From Alitta virens (taxonomy: Eukaryota; Annelida; Polychaeta; Phyllodocida; Nereididae), in assembly GCA_932294295.1 (NCBI GenBank), contig OW028579.1, positions 28,345,250 through 28,409,249 of the forward strand: a DNA stretch of 64,000 bases. Direction: 5' to 3'. The notes under the pieces were generated by a model. The model was given only the letters and a program-made list of their open reading frames with translations. It was not told where the DNA came from and searched no databases. A program made the position numbers and the translations under genes. Of this stretch, positions 36,001 through 47,000 are shown piece after piece. The first letter of the stretch is position 1. Every line of letters begins with the position of its first letter.

Positions 36001-36402
36001 GCAGTAACTTCCAATATTGCAATCACCCCTTGTCATATCAAAGCCATCGGAGCAGCCACTGTCAAGGGCTAGGCCACAAGCCCTAGGCCACAAGCCCTGA
36101 CTTGGCAGAAACCTTAGAAGCCTGAATTTAAATTAAAGGATTGCACCTTTTGCATGATTGCACCTTTGATATGACAAGGGGTGATTGCAATATTGGAAGG
36201 AGTGTAACTGCGTGTGTTTGGTTTTTCTTAATTCTAATCACTAAGAATTATGACTTTATCTTTACCATGGCATTGGCTGAAAGATGAAGTCTTGGCTAGC
36301 AGGTGCCCCTCCCCCTTTTAAACACTCGAATAAATCACCTTTAAAAGATGGATCGTAGGCAATAAGTGATGCCATGGGTTCACAATAGAGCAGGATACTC
36401 AT
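33079..36402 (-). CDS. Unrecognised helical protein, 251-260 aa, eight exons
   Basis: Eight coding exons on the minus strand: 36375-36339 (or from 36402), 35887-35769, 35654-35600, 35146-35079, 34842-34737, 34634-34516, 33943-33801 and 33187-33079 (TGA at 33081-33079). Every junction has canonical splice signals and matching phase, strong evidence for a real gene. Two in-frame start codons exist; the upstream one (36402) adds MSILLYCEP. The protein has no signal peptide and no clear membrane span. It is predicted mostly helical, for example VAQLHQLLSLCHQLQDDMS and AKQDIENNFKNIKECIKV. It also contains PENTTVMDGYFSS and LPDEWRIWLVGLTRNICDIV, and ends in a small alanine/serine-rich tail. Length and helix content recall small coiled-coil subunits such as the augmin complex, but I cannot align it with confidence. 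It diverges from PLEKHB2 across about 320 bp. Confidence 0.8.
33255..33745. mobile_element. Inverted-repeat element, family C copy 1
   Basis: The left arm (33289-33312) and right arm (33699-33722) pair over 24 bases with one mismatch; their core is TACACCAGAGGGC/GCCCTCTGGTGTA. Weaker complementarity extends outward through the CAGACC/GGTCTG region. Inside, a 22-bp hairpin (33629-33650 with 33661-33682) ends in poly-G. The internal segment about 33325-33640 recurs at 41376-41690. The element is in the last intron of the helical-protein gene. Confidence 0.65.
35961..36251. mobile_element. Long foldback element, arms of about 85-90 bp
   Basis: The left arm 35961-36043 and right arm 36164-36251 are near-perfect inverted complements. 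Both contain ATAATTCTTAGTGATTAG and CACCCCTTGTCATATCAAAG (or complement), with a short indel near GCAGTAAC. The loop of about 120 bp has a tandem pair of CCCTAGGCCACAAG. It lies in the first intron of the helical-protein gene. Very high arm identity suggests recent formation or insertion. Confidence 0.8.
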
Positions 36403-36811
36403 TTCTAGTATATCGCAGCGGATCAATTCACATGCTGCCAAATAAACCGCAAAATGTGCCAGTGACAGCTGTCAATTTCTGCTGGTTGCCAATAAACAAA
36501 TGGCGTGTGATTGTGCTTTTATTGTCGTATTTTCCGATATTACAAAAATGTAGAAGTTGATGAATTAGCACTTTTGTTTGAATGAAAAATTACATAATCT
36601 TTATATCTTCAAATTAATAAAATATTCTTTAATTAGAAATATCTTAATCAAAAGATATCATAGATAGGTGGCGTGACGTTAGCTCCGATCATGACGCCAT
36701 CTGTCGGATATGATAATTTTGTGTTGACAAAACGTGGAAGACGAAGTTGCTGGAAGAGGGTGCACTATTTTGATTTTACCTATCCAGAGCTTAATTGACT
36801 GGTTTTCTCAG
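36403..36811. promoter_or_regulatory. Probable shared (bidirectional) promoter region
   Basis: The helical-protein gene starts leftward at about 36402. The PLEKHB2 transcript starts rightward upstream of a donor at 36812 (TCTCAG then GTAAGA), which ends a non-coding first exon. No other gene lies between. The region around 36670-36770 (GTGGCGTGACGTTAGC, GAAGACGAAGTTGCTGG) is less AT-rich and holds a TGACGT site. The layout is read from sequence; promoter function is inference. Confidence 0.45.
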
Positions 36812-37259
36812 GTAAGAAAATAAGCTAATGCATAATGGACCTTTCTGTGCTGATTAGTGGCAATGACACGCGGTTATTTTGTTGTACCAGTTCGATAAAT
36901 AATTTGGTTGATTCTGGGTCTGTTTTGGTCATATGACAAACAGTAATTGCCTTTTTGTTTGTCACTTCGTGCTATTATCTTCAGTCTTGTCATGATTCAA
37001 CATTCAATGTCTTGGAAGTAATTATCACGGACTACTTTAGTTGCAAACTATATATAGAAAATGGAATAACTCGCGACTGATCACTGATAATTTTATTGCC
37101 ATGGCATGGATGTTTTGACTGCTATGTCACATGTGGTTAAATGCTGTCTTTTTACCAAATTTGAGTATTCATGTACCTATGAGTATTTAAGTTGTAATAT
37201 TTGGCCGTCAGTTATTATTCAAACTTGACAGTGAGGTCCTTTTTATTTTTCAGAATATT

Positions 37260-40253
37260 ATGGCATTTGAAATTGCAAAGGCTGGATGGCTTTTCCGACA
37301 GAGTAAGTTGAATACTGATAATATTTTCATAGATATTGCATCAAAGAATGTGTCTTACAGTGTCAGCAGTTATTGAGTATTACATATTCAATTTAATTTT
37401 TTGTAATTTTGAAATAGTAATTCTTGTGTCATGTATTAATATTTCAGTTTTATAGATCATGTCACATAGTTCTAATGTTTACCAGTTTACTTATATGTGA
37501 ATTTAGCAATTTTTTTGGTTGGTATATACTGTAACAGAGGGTATTATCGACAGGGCGGGTATTTTCAACACTTAAATTAGTTTGTTAAAATAAATAATAA
37601 CCTCTCTCAACCTATTCCCCTGGAATTGACTCTATTCTGTTCTCCATACATTACAGTATACCTACAGTTAGTTTCATAAAATATGGTCGACTCTAGCTGT
37701 CTGTAGTGACCTGTACCTGGCTGTGGTCTTAAACTGCTAAAACCAGCTGCTTCTGTCCACTTCTATAGCTAATAATCGGCTTACAATTACCACTACATAA
37801 ATAAAATTACCACTACATAAATATAAATCTTGGTAAATGTAAGAAATTAATATATCATAAATAAGTATTTTTAGATCCGGTTTGAGTAACCAGCTATAAC
37901 AGCTTAGTCTAGTTTAAATTTGACGAGCCATTTTTAATGAAACTAACTGTATATGGTGCAAGTACTGACATTATTGTTTCTATTAAAGTTGAGATGCTCT
38001 TCTTTTGATTAGGTTCGGTGCTTAAAAGATGGAAAAAGAACTGGTTTGTTCTGTACCAAGATGGCATGCTGAGATATTTTGAAAACCAAGATGACCCAAC
38101 TGCGGAGGAGGCCTTCATGATGAAGGCTAAATGCCTTGGATTGGTCACCGGCCTAAATGTAAGTAAGCTTGCCTATGTTAAACGTGCCCAAGTTTAACCA
38201 AAAGTTAACAGCACACTTAGATGCTTAATTATTTGTTTATACATTGTCTAACTGGAATTGAATTAGGTGGTCAATTGGGATTTGACTTAGGCTAGGGTTA
38301 CTGTACTGCTGTATATTAATGAAAAATGTTAGAGCGATTTTCAATATCCTAATCTAGACAGAACTGAGATGTCTTGTAGTATAAACATTATGCCAACTTT
38401 AGATGTCTTTTGGTTACACAGTGCTTTGGACAGAGCTGTAAAGTTACTATGATGTCATATTAAGAATAAAATGTGAAAGAGTCCCGCTGTTGAAGTAACA
38501 GGGTAGGCCTCCCCAGTATTTACCTTGAAAGTTTATTATGTAATTTTTTCAATACTACGTAGTAAGTCAGTGAAATATGAACATCACATCTACATGTATC
38601 ATAAATCAACCTAAATAATCTTTACTGAGTAACTTCGTTTCCTTTTTGTGCATTTGCAGGTAGAGGGTGTGTCGCTCCCTCCAGGTCATGGACGGAGCTG
38701 TTTGCTGCAAGTTTCCTTCACGGACACAAAGCTGAATTTGTGTGCGGAATCGCCAGATGATATGAAGTGAGTGGAATTCTTGAATAGTACGATCTATAGG
38801 GCTGGCCAGTTTTTGTGTGACCTTGTACCAGGAAGTACTAATGATGTCACCATTGCACAATACATTGTACTACATAGGTAGTAATTAAGCTGTGGTGGCA
38901 TCATGTATTGTATTATTGATACCGGGTACAAGGTCACACATGAACTGACCAGCCCTGTATACAGTTATCTATCTCGTGATGAAAGTAGTTGTTGGTTTTG
39001 TTAACACCCAATTTCAAAGACTTGGAAAATTCAGAGGACATCATGTGAATCCAGGACTCCCATTGGCTATGGTAGTCTCTCAACCAATGAGTGTCCCTAC
39101 ATTCACATGACGTCCTCTGGAGTTTAGTTTCCAAATCTGTGAGTTAAGCTGTAAAGCCAGCGCTTGGGCAGATTATCAAAGTGTTGTAAGCTTGCATATT
39201 TGTGCAGTATAATGGATACCCACTGACTTTGATCATAACAGTCTACAGCCTCTCTTCAGATTAACTGTATTTCTCACTAACAAATTATTAATTTTTGTCT
39301 AATATTTCAGTGCCTGGCAAATTTCTCTGGAACAAGCCCGTGTTTTACCCAATCCACCTAACACGGTGCATGTGCGACAAGTGAATTCCTATGGAGGAGG
39401 AGCAAATTCGGTTGTGTATCAGTACCCCCCAGGTTACCTGCCTCCTCCATACAGTAAGTAATTTCTTCATCATTCCATTCATGTATATTTGTAAACTTTA
39501 ATTAACAAGATGTGGTTATGCCTTCATAATGCTGAGTGATGTTTATGTCACCATACAAGCGTTCTATGTTTTCAATAATTCGCTTAAAAATCCACACAAA
39601 TGAGAATGACAGATTGTATTAGTTTCCAAGGTGAACATGAAATACAGTTTAATAAAATTTTAAAAGATAGGAGCTATAGGGGATAAGAGGAAATGAAAAC
39701 CCATTTTTTCAGAACTTCCTATGACCAGTATGGTTCTTTAACCCAAATGCTGGTGTGCAGAAATCATGTCTTATATAGGTGCTATGCAAATATATATTTA
39801 TTTATAATATTTATTTTATGGATAAAGAGGATTTTATGAAAAGTTTGATAAGGGCTGTTTCATTTTAAAAAAGGGGGGGGGGGGCGACCTGAAGGGGGGG
39901 GGGGGAGGAGGAGGGTGTCTGTCAAAAACAAGATAGCAGGTGGGGTCTAAACATTTTCAGGTCCACCATTTGTATTGCAGGGGGGAGCCCTCATTTTTAA
40001 ATGGAACAGCCCTTCATAGTTAAACTTTAGAAGCAAGGTCAAATTTACTTCATTTGTGTATAAGATATTTTATAGATTCCTCTTGGTTCCAGTGACTGAT
40101 GGAGTGCCAGTTGTCCCGGGACAAACAACAGTGATTTATGCCGATCGTCCCGATTACTACCGGCGAGGCTATGGTGGCGGCAACATGGCAACGGGCATGC
40201 TAGCGGGTGCGGCTATTGGCACAATGATGTGGGGTCCTTTGCTATGGTGGTAA
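37260..40253 (+). CDS. PLEKHB2: PLEKHB2/evectin-type PH-domain protein
   Basis: Small peripheral-membrane protein. In vertebrates the evectins bind phosphatidylserine through their PH domain and act in recycling-endosome traffic. Five coding exons on the plus strand: 37260-37302, 38013-38158, 38660-38766, 39311-39453 and 40093-40253 (TAA at 40251). Phases 1, 0, 2, 1 agree and the protein is 199 aa. The PH domain covers about residues 6-112: it opens with AGWLFRQSSVLKRWKKNWFV and closes with the helix NAWQISLEQARVL, whose Trp is the PH hallmark. The rest is rich in Pro, Tyr and Gly (QYPPGYLPPPY), and the C-terminus is hydrophobic (MATGMLAGAAIGTMMWGPLL). A 5' UTR exon ends at 36811. The poly(A) signal is probably ATTAAA at 40484-40489. 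Introns 3 and 4 carry three inverted-repeat elements. Confidence 0.95.
38795..38961. mobile_element. MITE-like element, 167 bp, inverted ends of about 35 bp
   Basis: The left end (38795-38829) and right end (38925-38961) are inverted complements with few mismatches. Shared core: GTGTGACCTTGTACC on the left and GGTACAAGGTCACAC on the right, with GGGCTGGCCAGT and ACTGACCAGCCC outside it. It starts only 28 bp after the donor of PLEKHB2 exon 3. Confidence 0.7.
39013..39143. mobile_element. Foldback element, about 130 bp
   Basis: The left arm 39013-39066 and right arm 39084-39143 pair with gaps. CAGAGGACATCATGTGAAT on the left matches ATTCACATGACGTCCTCTG on the right, and CCATTGG matches CCAATG. 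The short loop is about 17 bp. It lies about 50 bp from the preceding element in the same intron, with different end sequences. Confidence 0.65.
39850..40014. mobile_element. MITE family D, copy 1
   Basis: Ends AAGGGCTGTTTCATTT and AAATGGAACAGCCCTT are inverted. The interior is dominated by G runs (GGGGGGGCGACC, GGAGGAGGAGGG) and a TCTAAAC-like string. In PLEKHB2 intron 4. The second copy is at 45906-46051 in a DAW1 intron, inverted relative to this one in its G/C runs. Confidence 0.65.
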
Positions 40254-40755
40254 ATGGATCTACATAATCTTTTAAAAACCATTCTCGCATTTCACCATTG
40301 ACTTTACCACAAGTGTTTACTGCAGATAAAATTTCTCTTTACAAGTGTTTTTATGTCTTCTCTATTTTGTACAATTGTCAGTTTTTATGTCTTCTCTATT
40401 ATATATAATTGTCAGTATGGGTTGTTTTTCTGCTTTATTTCTGGATGGTCATGTTTTTGTATTGGTGCTCTTACATAAAGAATATTAAAGATATATGATC
40501 ATGTTTTCACAACATGGAAAATTATGTACTATGTGTTATGTATATAATTGTGATTAATATTAACCAGGTGTTTGAATAATGTAACCAAATGTTTGTTATT
40601 TCATATATCTATTGTATAAATCAGATGTTATAATTGTGCCATTTTTTCATAATCTCTGCAAATTAATTGTATTGCCTAGTATTATGAACATACGATACCA
40701 TGTTAGATTATGCCCATAAAGGTAATATAATGTCAGATTTATATGCTCCGGAAAA

Positions 40756-41042
40756 AGTTCAGTATAGCAGACCCAGATTTGTGACCTTATTTAGCGAGCC
40801 TCTTTGCTATGCTTATGACTTCAAATGCTTGATTTCAATGAATGACGTCACAAACATATGACAGCGGTTTAATTTTTCAAGGCAGGATCCATTAATTTTT
40901 TTCTTTTCCCCAAACCCCCACTATCCATCACAATAGCTCTTCTCGTTGCACTATAACTACAAAACTTGGTAAAAAAAAGTGATATATTTATATTCCTTGG
41001 ACGCCAAATATGTACATAAATTTGGGTTGCCTATACTGCACT
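40756..41042. mobile_element. MITE family E, copy 1
   Basis: The left end AGTTCAGTATAGCAGACCCA and right end TGGGTTGCCTATACTGCACT form an imperfect 20-bp terminal inverted repeat. Interior landmarks (TTCAAATGCTTGA, ATGACGTCACAAA, a C-rich tract, ATAAATTTGGG) match the copy at 57478-57741 in the same order. Confidence 0.8.
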
Positions 41043-41375
41043 TAATCCGATGCCCCTTGTTATATGATGGGCAGAAGGTTCAGAACTGTCTTTTGAGGAA
41101 TAAGAATTCTATTCTGCTATTCAGAGCTTACATCATTAATCTTGAAACAAAACACCAAAGCTCAATCATTCCCAGCTAGGTAATGTTTGCATGTAAATAT
41201 TTAGTATTGTTTGCATGTACGTCTGTTTTATGGGAATAAATTCATGTGGCATTAAAGCTTGTGTTTAGTCGTGAGAGCAGAAAAGGGAAGCAGTGGACAA
41301 AAAGAGCTGTGTCACTGCATTTTACAGATTCTAGCACACCAAACAAACACTGTGGACACTGACTTCATGCGATCA

Positions 41376-41690
41376 ATAGTGGATTTTCACAAAAGGTTCT
41401 CTATATTTCCACCAGGTAGCTATGACAGAATATTGGCTGAGAAAGTTCACGCACTTGGCTGTGATTGGCTGAGGCAAAGTGCATCCTAGCAGCAGTATTT
41501 TTAGTGCATTTTAATGTATATTTGACACGTTATCATTCAGTTGATATTTGTTATTTTTCTGAGAAAGTTATAATTTTTTAATAAGCATGATAAGTCAGTG
41601 ATTATCTTCTATGTCTGAAAAGCAAAATGAGTAATAAGAGAAAAAGGACTTATGTCTTGCTGAACTCAGAGCTGCTCAGTGAAAAGACTC
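41376..41690. repeat. Family C, truncated copy 2
   Basis: Matches the interior of the element at 33255-33745. Shared strings include GTGATTGGCTGA, GTGCATCCTAGCAGCAGTAT, TTTTAGTGCATTTTAATGTA and GTCTGAAAAGCAAAATGAGT. It lacks both inverted arms. Confidence 0.75.
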
Positions 41691-44050
41691 AATGCGGAAT
41701 AATTTTTGACAGCCTTTTTTTTTCTTCATTCGAGACCTACTGCTGGTGATTCACCTGCTAGAAATTCACCTGGTTGGGCTAGCCCATACACTTCTAAGCG
41801 TTAAGGGCTAAATCAAAACAATTTTGCTTCACAAAATTAATACTGAAAGTAGCTCTGCCATGTGGTCTACTGCTTAAGGCCCTGGCCATCTCTGCTGAAG
41901 GTGTTGTCAAACTTATCATTTTTTATAAGCACATTTAAAGACCCCACTTATGGTGATATATACCACATCATCTGCCACTTGGGCCTTGTATATAACAGTG
42001 TAACACAGGAACGGATTTTTCTTTCCCATTTGGTCATTGTTGGCAGTATGCCCCTATATAGTACACCCTAAGACCACCACCCTTTAATGCTGGATTGAAC
42101 TTAATAAGACGACCGCCTGAGTAGTTAAAGGATTTTTAAGTGGAGTTCCAGTGACACAAGGAATGTATGGATGGTGAAGAAATACTCTGAAACTCCCCGA
42201 ATTTCGCTGTATGTGGCAAATTTCACGGAGTACATCATAAAAGTGGACTATTTTCATAGGTCACCAAATAACACTGAAAGCCCTGGGTACAAGCTAAGAG
42301 CTGGTATCGAGCTCTCTGGTCATAACTCCTACTGGTATTCAGCTCTTTCAATTCAATTCTTTGCTGGTGGTGCCTTGTGATCGAAGTATGTGCTGGAGCC
42401 AGTAATAGACCCCACCGATGGGGTTAAGGTGTATCACCATACATTAGCCTCTGGCAGCAGGTCATATAAGCTGTAAAACCAAGCTTCAGACCATTAGCAT
42501 TGAGATAATTTCAATTACCTAGACATTTGAAGAACACAGATTTCTATTATATGTATGAACAGTTAATAAAACTATTTATATTATTATGTTCAAGTGAGAG
42601 TCAGTCATTGCAGCATAACCCACAAAAAATAAAACCAAGCTTAAGTAGATTTATTTATTGGCATGTTGTTTATCTCACAATTTTTTACAATAAAACTTAG
42701 TCAGAAACATTTACTCTGAGAAACATTAGGAAAACCTACACATGCATACGAGTGCACTAAAATTAAATTAACCACGAGAGAAAAACTGTCCAAAATCCTG
42801 ATTACAATTTCAACATTGGAAATTACACCACACACTTTTTTTTTACAAAAAAAACAAAACAAAAAACATTCATGATGTAGTTGTCTAGTTCAAAAGTTCA
42901 ATATTTCCAAGGCATTGATAATTTTCAGCATAAAGACAGTAGTAAAAATGTATATACAACATGCGAAAAAATAGGCATGGCAAGGATGGTATATATATAT
43001 ATATATATATATCCATCAGTTAACTCATATGTGGACGGAATGAAGTGCAACATTACATTTGCAAAAATTTAACACAATTAATGATAAAATTGGATTGATT
43101 AATAAATATGCATTGCAATACAACATTTAAATTAACAATAAATAGCATAACAATAATTCTGATTCATATTCAGATTGATAATCATCAACTGTGTTACATA
43201 ATATACTTGATAATCGCACTGGAAAAGCTCAAACATAACACTTATTATGTAAAAACATTGTACTGTCGTACATTTTCATTGTATGTATAAGTATAACAGG
43301 CGTAATCATGGAATGGTATCTGATATGCATATAATTAATACAAAAACTCATATGGAGCACTTTTGAATCATTAATACGGCAATAAATTATACAGGTATAA
43401 CATGCTAATGCAATTAAATCTTAAACATTTGCATGACAGCAGTCTAACATTGCAATACAAAGAAAACGTCAGCAGATTTTACAATAACAAATTTGCATCA
43501 ATAATTGCATAATTAAGAAAAAAAACAATAACTTGTGACTACTTAATCGTCGTCATGTACGAGCAGATTTCCACAATAATATTCGCTAACATTGCCTATA
43601 AATGATAGCACTGTCTAAATACTGATAAAATAAGTTTATGCTGGCAATTGGCAATAAATGGTATTGAATAATACACATTCTGATCTAATTATAAAATGAG
43701 ATCATGTCCCTTCCTTTCCTTCTACATGTATTCTGAAACCTTCTTTGATTTTAAGCTGCCAAACTTAGTCACTTTATAGTTACCTATAGCTGTATAGTCA
43801 TGATATAAAGATGGACGGATTTAATATCTCATACAATAACGATTCCTCTGTTTTAGTTGAGGTGGAAACTCTATCTTAATTTTCCTATGCATTTCATCAT
43901 AATAATGGTATGAGAGTTCAGTTAAAACTTGCGTACATTTTACAAATTCATTAGTTCACACATTTCGAACACAATGCGTTGGTTTCGCTTCATCTACCTG
44001 AACAATTCAATTTCTCAGTGGCACCAAATTTTGATTTCCGAGTCTTTTGT

Positions 44051-47000
44051 TCATCGCCAGATCCTGCAAGTGTTGTCTTTGCTTCCTATAAATCATTAAG
44101 TTAAAGCAAAAAATATTAATAACAAACAATGACACAGGTATTTTATACATTGAATTATTTCTATTGATAATAGCATAGCCACAAAGTGTCAAAACTGCTA
44201 GGAAAACGCTGCAATGACCTTGCAGCGTTGCATGTTTTTTGGGTGTCTATCTACTATCTATTTGCTCACGTCTCTGCTATCTCTGCTATCCCACTGAATT
44301 TCTGTCCATGCAATATCCAGAACTGTGTTTAATCCCTAACTATCATGCCACCTTGCCGACCATAGCTACATAGTTATTGCCATGGAAATAAGACTTAACC
44401 AGCTTAACCACAAAACCCACATCACAGTTCATCTAAAACTTTCACAAATTTACGACTGAATAACTTAAATAGATGATGAGTCCTTTACAAACCTGTAATG
44501 ATAGTATTTCCTTCATAGTTGAAAGCACAGCTGAAAATCTCATCTGTATGGCCCTCCAAGACTTGCTTGCATTCACCTGACTCTGGGTCCCAAATTCTGG
44601 CAGTTTTGTCCGAGCTGGCGGTCAGTACTCTCGTCCCTTGAGGATTGAAGGTAATCTGGATAATGAACAATAAGTAACCACAAGGTTATAAAGAAAATTT
44701 TCAGCTGGATATTTAAACATTTATATACACTATTAACAAAACAATTTTGTGAATGATTGACTGACCATTGTATCTGAACTTTTTCAAGCAATACAAAATG
44801 TAGTTACAATGCTAGGGCAGTCACAGCTATGCACTCCCACTATTGATAACCTATTAGAAAATTTAATATTTAGATAATGTATTCACTTGCCTTAGATATC
44901 TCCCCCTCATGTCCTTCCATCTTGCTTATAAGTTGGTGAGTGGTGACATTATAGCACCGCGCTGTGCTGTCCGCAGATGCTGTGAGTAGGTATTGTCCTG
45001 TGTAATCGAAAGATATATCCAGGACCTCATCATCATGACCTCGTAAGACACCAATGCATTGACCTGGCGACAAAAAATGACAAAACCATCACCATCAAGT
45101 ATCTATAAAGAAGAGGAACAGTACAGTCTTCTGATGTTTCTTGATATTTTAGACAGATTAATTGAAAGCAAAGTGTCACGATACACCAGAAAATAATGGA
45201 GTGAACCAAACAGAAGACAGTTAAAATTACTATATTCAAATGAAAACATAAATCTATAGCTTTTGCTTTACCGTCATCAAAGTTCCAGAGTCGACAAGTC
45301 TTATCCATGGATCCTGTGGCTATAAGCGAACAATCCCAGTTGAATTGAGCACTGCTAATCTCTGCCCCGTGACCGATCAGCGTATGAACACGTCTGAAGA
45401 AAAGGAAATTCACAGGTAGAATAAAACTCACGACTCAAGATAATATGATCAATAATTGATATTTAACCTTGAAGGTAGCACAAACTTACTGGCCAGTTCT
45501 GACATCCCATAATGAAACGGTGTGATCAAAAGACCCTGTTAAAATGTGAGTTCCCGTTGTGTTGAATGCTAAAGAAATGATTTCTGCTGTGTGGCCCTGA
45601 AAATTAAGAAAAAAAAATCTGATAATTCTTTTCAAATGATGAATAGTACATGACAACCGACCACACATTGACGTAGCTTTAATTGCAGTCACTTAGCTGA
45701 AACAGTATTAAATAATTGCATGGAATGCTCACCGCCAGAGTACATAGTTCGGCACCAGTCTGCACATCCCATAATTTGGCAGTAGAGTCCATGCTTCCAG
45801 TGGCGATAATTGTGCTTTGCGGGTTGAAGGACAGGCACACCTGGAAAACATTTGATATGTTTGCTTAGGATGATGATCCCAATAGGAAAGACACATGCAC
45901 ACATGGGGCTGTTCCATTAAAAAGGAGGAGAGAGAAAATTTTCAGACTCCCCCCCAACCCCCGCTTTTTGTTTCATGACAGACCCCCCCCCCCCCCCCCC
46001 CAATCTTCACCACCTCCCCCCCCCCCCCTTTTTCTTAAATGGAACAACCCTTGCTACTTCAATATTGGTTTGTGTAGGTCGAATCACTGATATCAAAATG
46101 TCACAAACTTCTATCATGTCTCAATAACTTCAGGAAATTGTGATGACGGTAAAGATAATAATATACTGTAAAATATAATAATAGCTTCAACCAGCAAAAG
46201 TAGAAAATATTTAATCATTACACACAAGATCAAATGCTTTGGGAATGACCATTTGTTGACTTTTACAACTTTTTACAACATCATAAAAACTGCATTTAGG
46301 AATCACCATTCAAGATAGACTTACTATTTCAGCATTGTGTCCGCGGAAAGTGTGATAGCATTTTCCGCTTTCTGTGCTCCACAATTTGCAAGTTCTGTCA
46401 AAGGACCCTGTGGCAATCTTGTCCCTGTTTGTAAAACAAAAATTAACATTCAGATTTTGTAAAAAAAAAACATTCAGATTTTGCCAATTTTGTAAAAAAT
46501 AACATTCAGATTTTGCCAATTTTGTAAAAAATAACATTCAGATGTTGCCAATTTCTTGTGGTCTCAATTAAGTGACGGCAGAGTTTCTAGTTTATAGTAA
46601 TTGGAATTAAGATTTTTATCATGACAAATTCACACATACTAACATAAGAATAACCATATCATGTAAAATTGAGTTAAGTTCATCAATTTAGCACAGACAA
46701 TTTTATTGTGTCATGACACAAATATATATATATTTTTTTTGCTTTTTTATTTTTTTGTTACTATATAATCAATTTTAATTGTTAAACATAATAGGGGATA
46801 CATCCAACCTTAGGTAATGTTATTTTGTAAGTACTCGGATGTATCCCCTGCCAACACATTATATATTTATTATTATATCACATTGCATTTATTTATACTT
46901 GTAAACCAATGTACTGGAGCATTGGGAAATAAAATGTCGAAATGTCTAAATGCAACACAGTCCTGCAAACGAACCGTCATCATCAAAATACGTACCCATA

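Larger units (their letters stand above)
40254..44050. other. Convergent intergenic region, PLEKHB2 to DAW1
   Basis: Both flanking genes end here. It holds the PLEKHB2 3' UTR (to about 40505), a MITE family E copy (40756-41042), a truncated family C copy (41376-41690), and a degraded tRNA-like head near 41858-41910. There is a (TA)n tract at about 42990-43011. A long DAW1 3' UTR is possible, with AATAAA-type signals on the minus strand near 42650. Short frames at 41259-41489 and 42171-42380 show no protein resemblance. Confidence 0.6.

Noticed and set aside
33079..36402. Identification as HAUS2 or another augmin subunit
   Set aside because: Similar size and helix content, but I could not align the conserved segments convincingly; left unnamed.
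44885..44894. GT donor four bases downstream of the DAW1 GC donor
   Set aside because: Using it shifts the frame and destroys the conserved WD40 blade.
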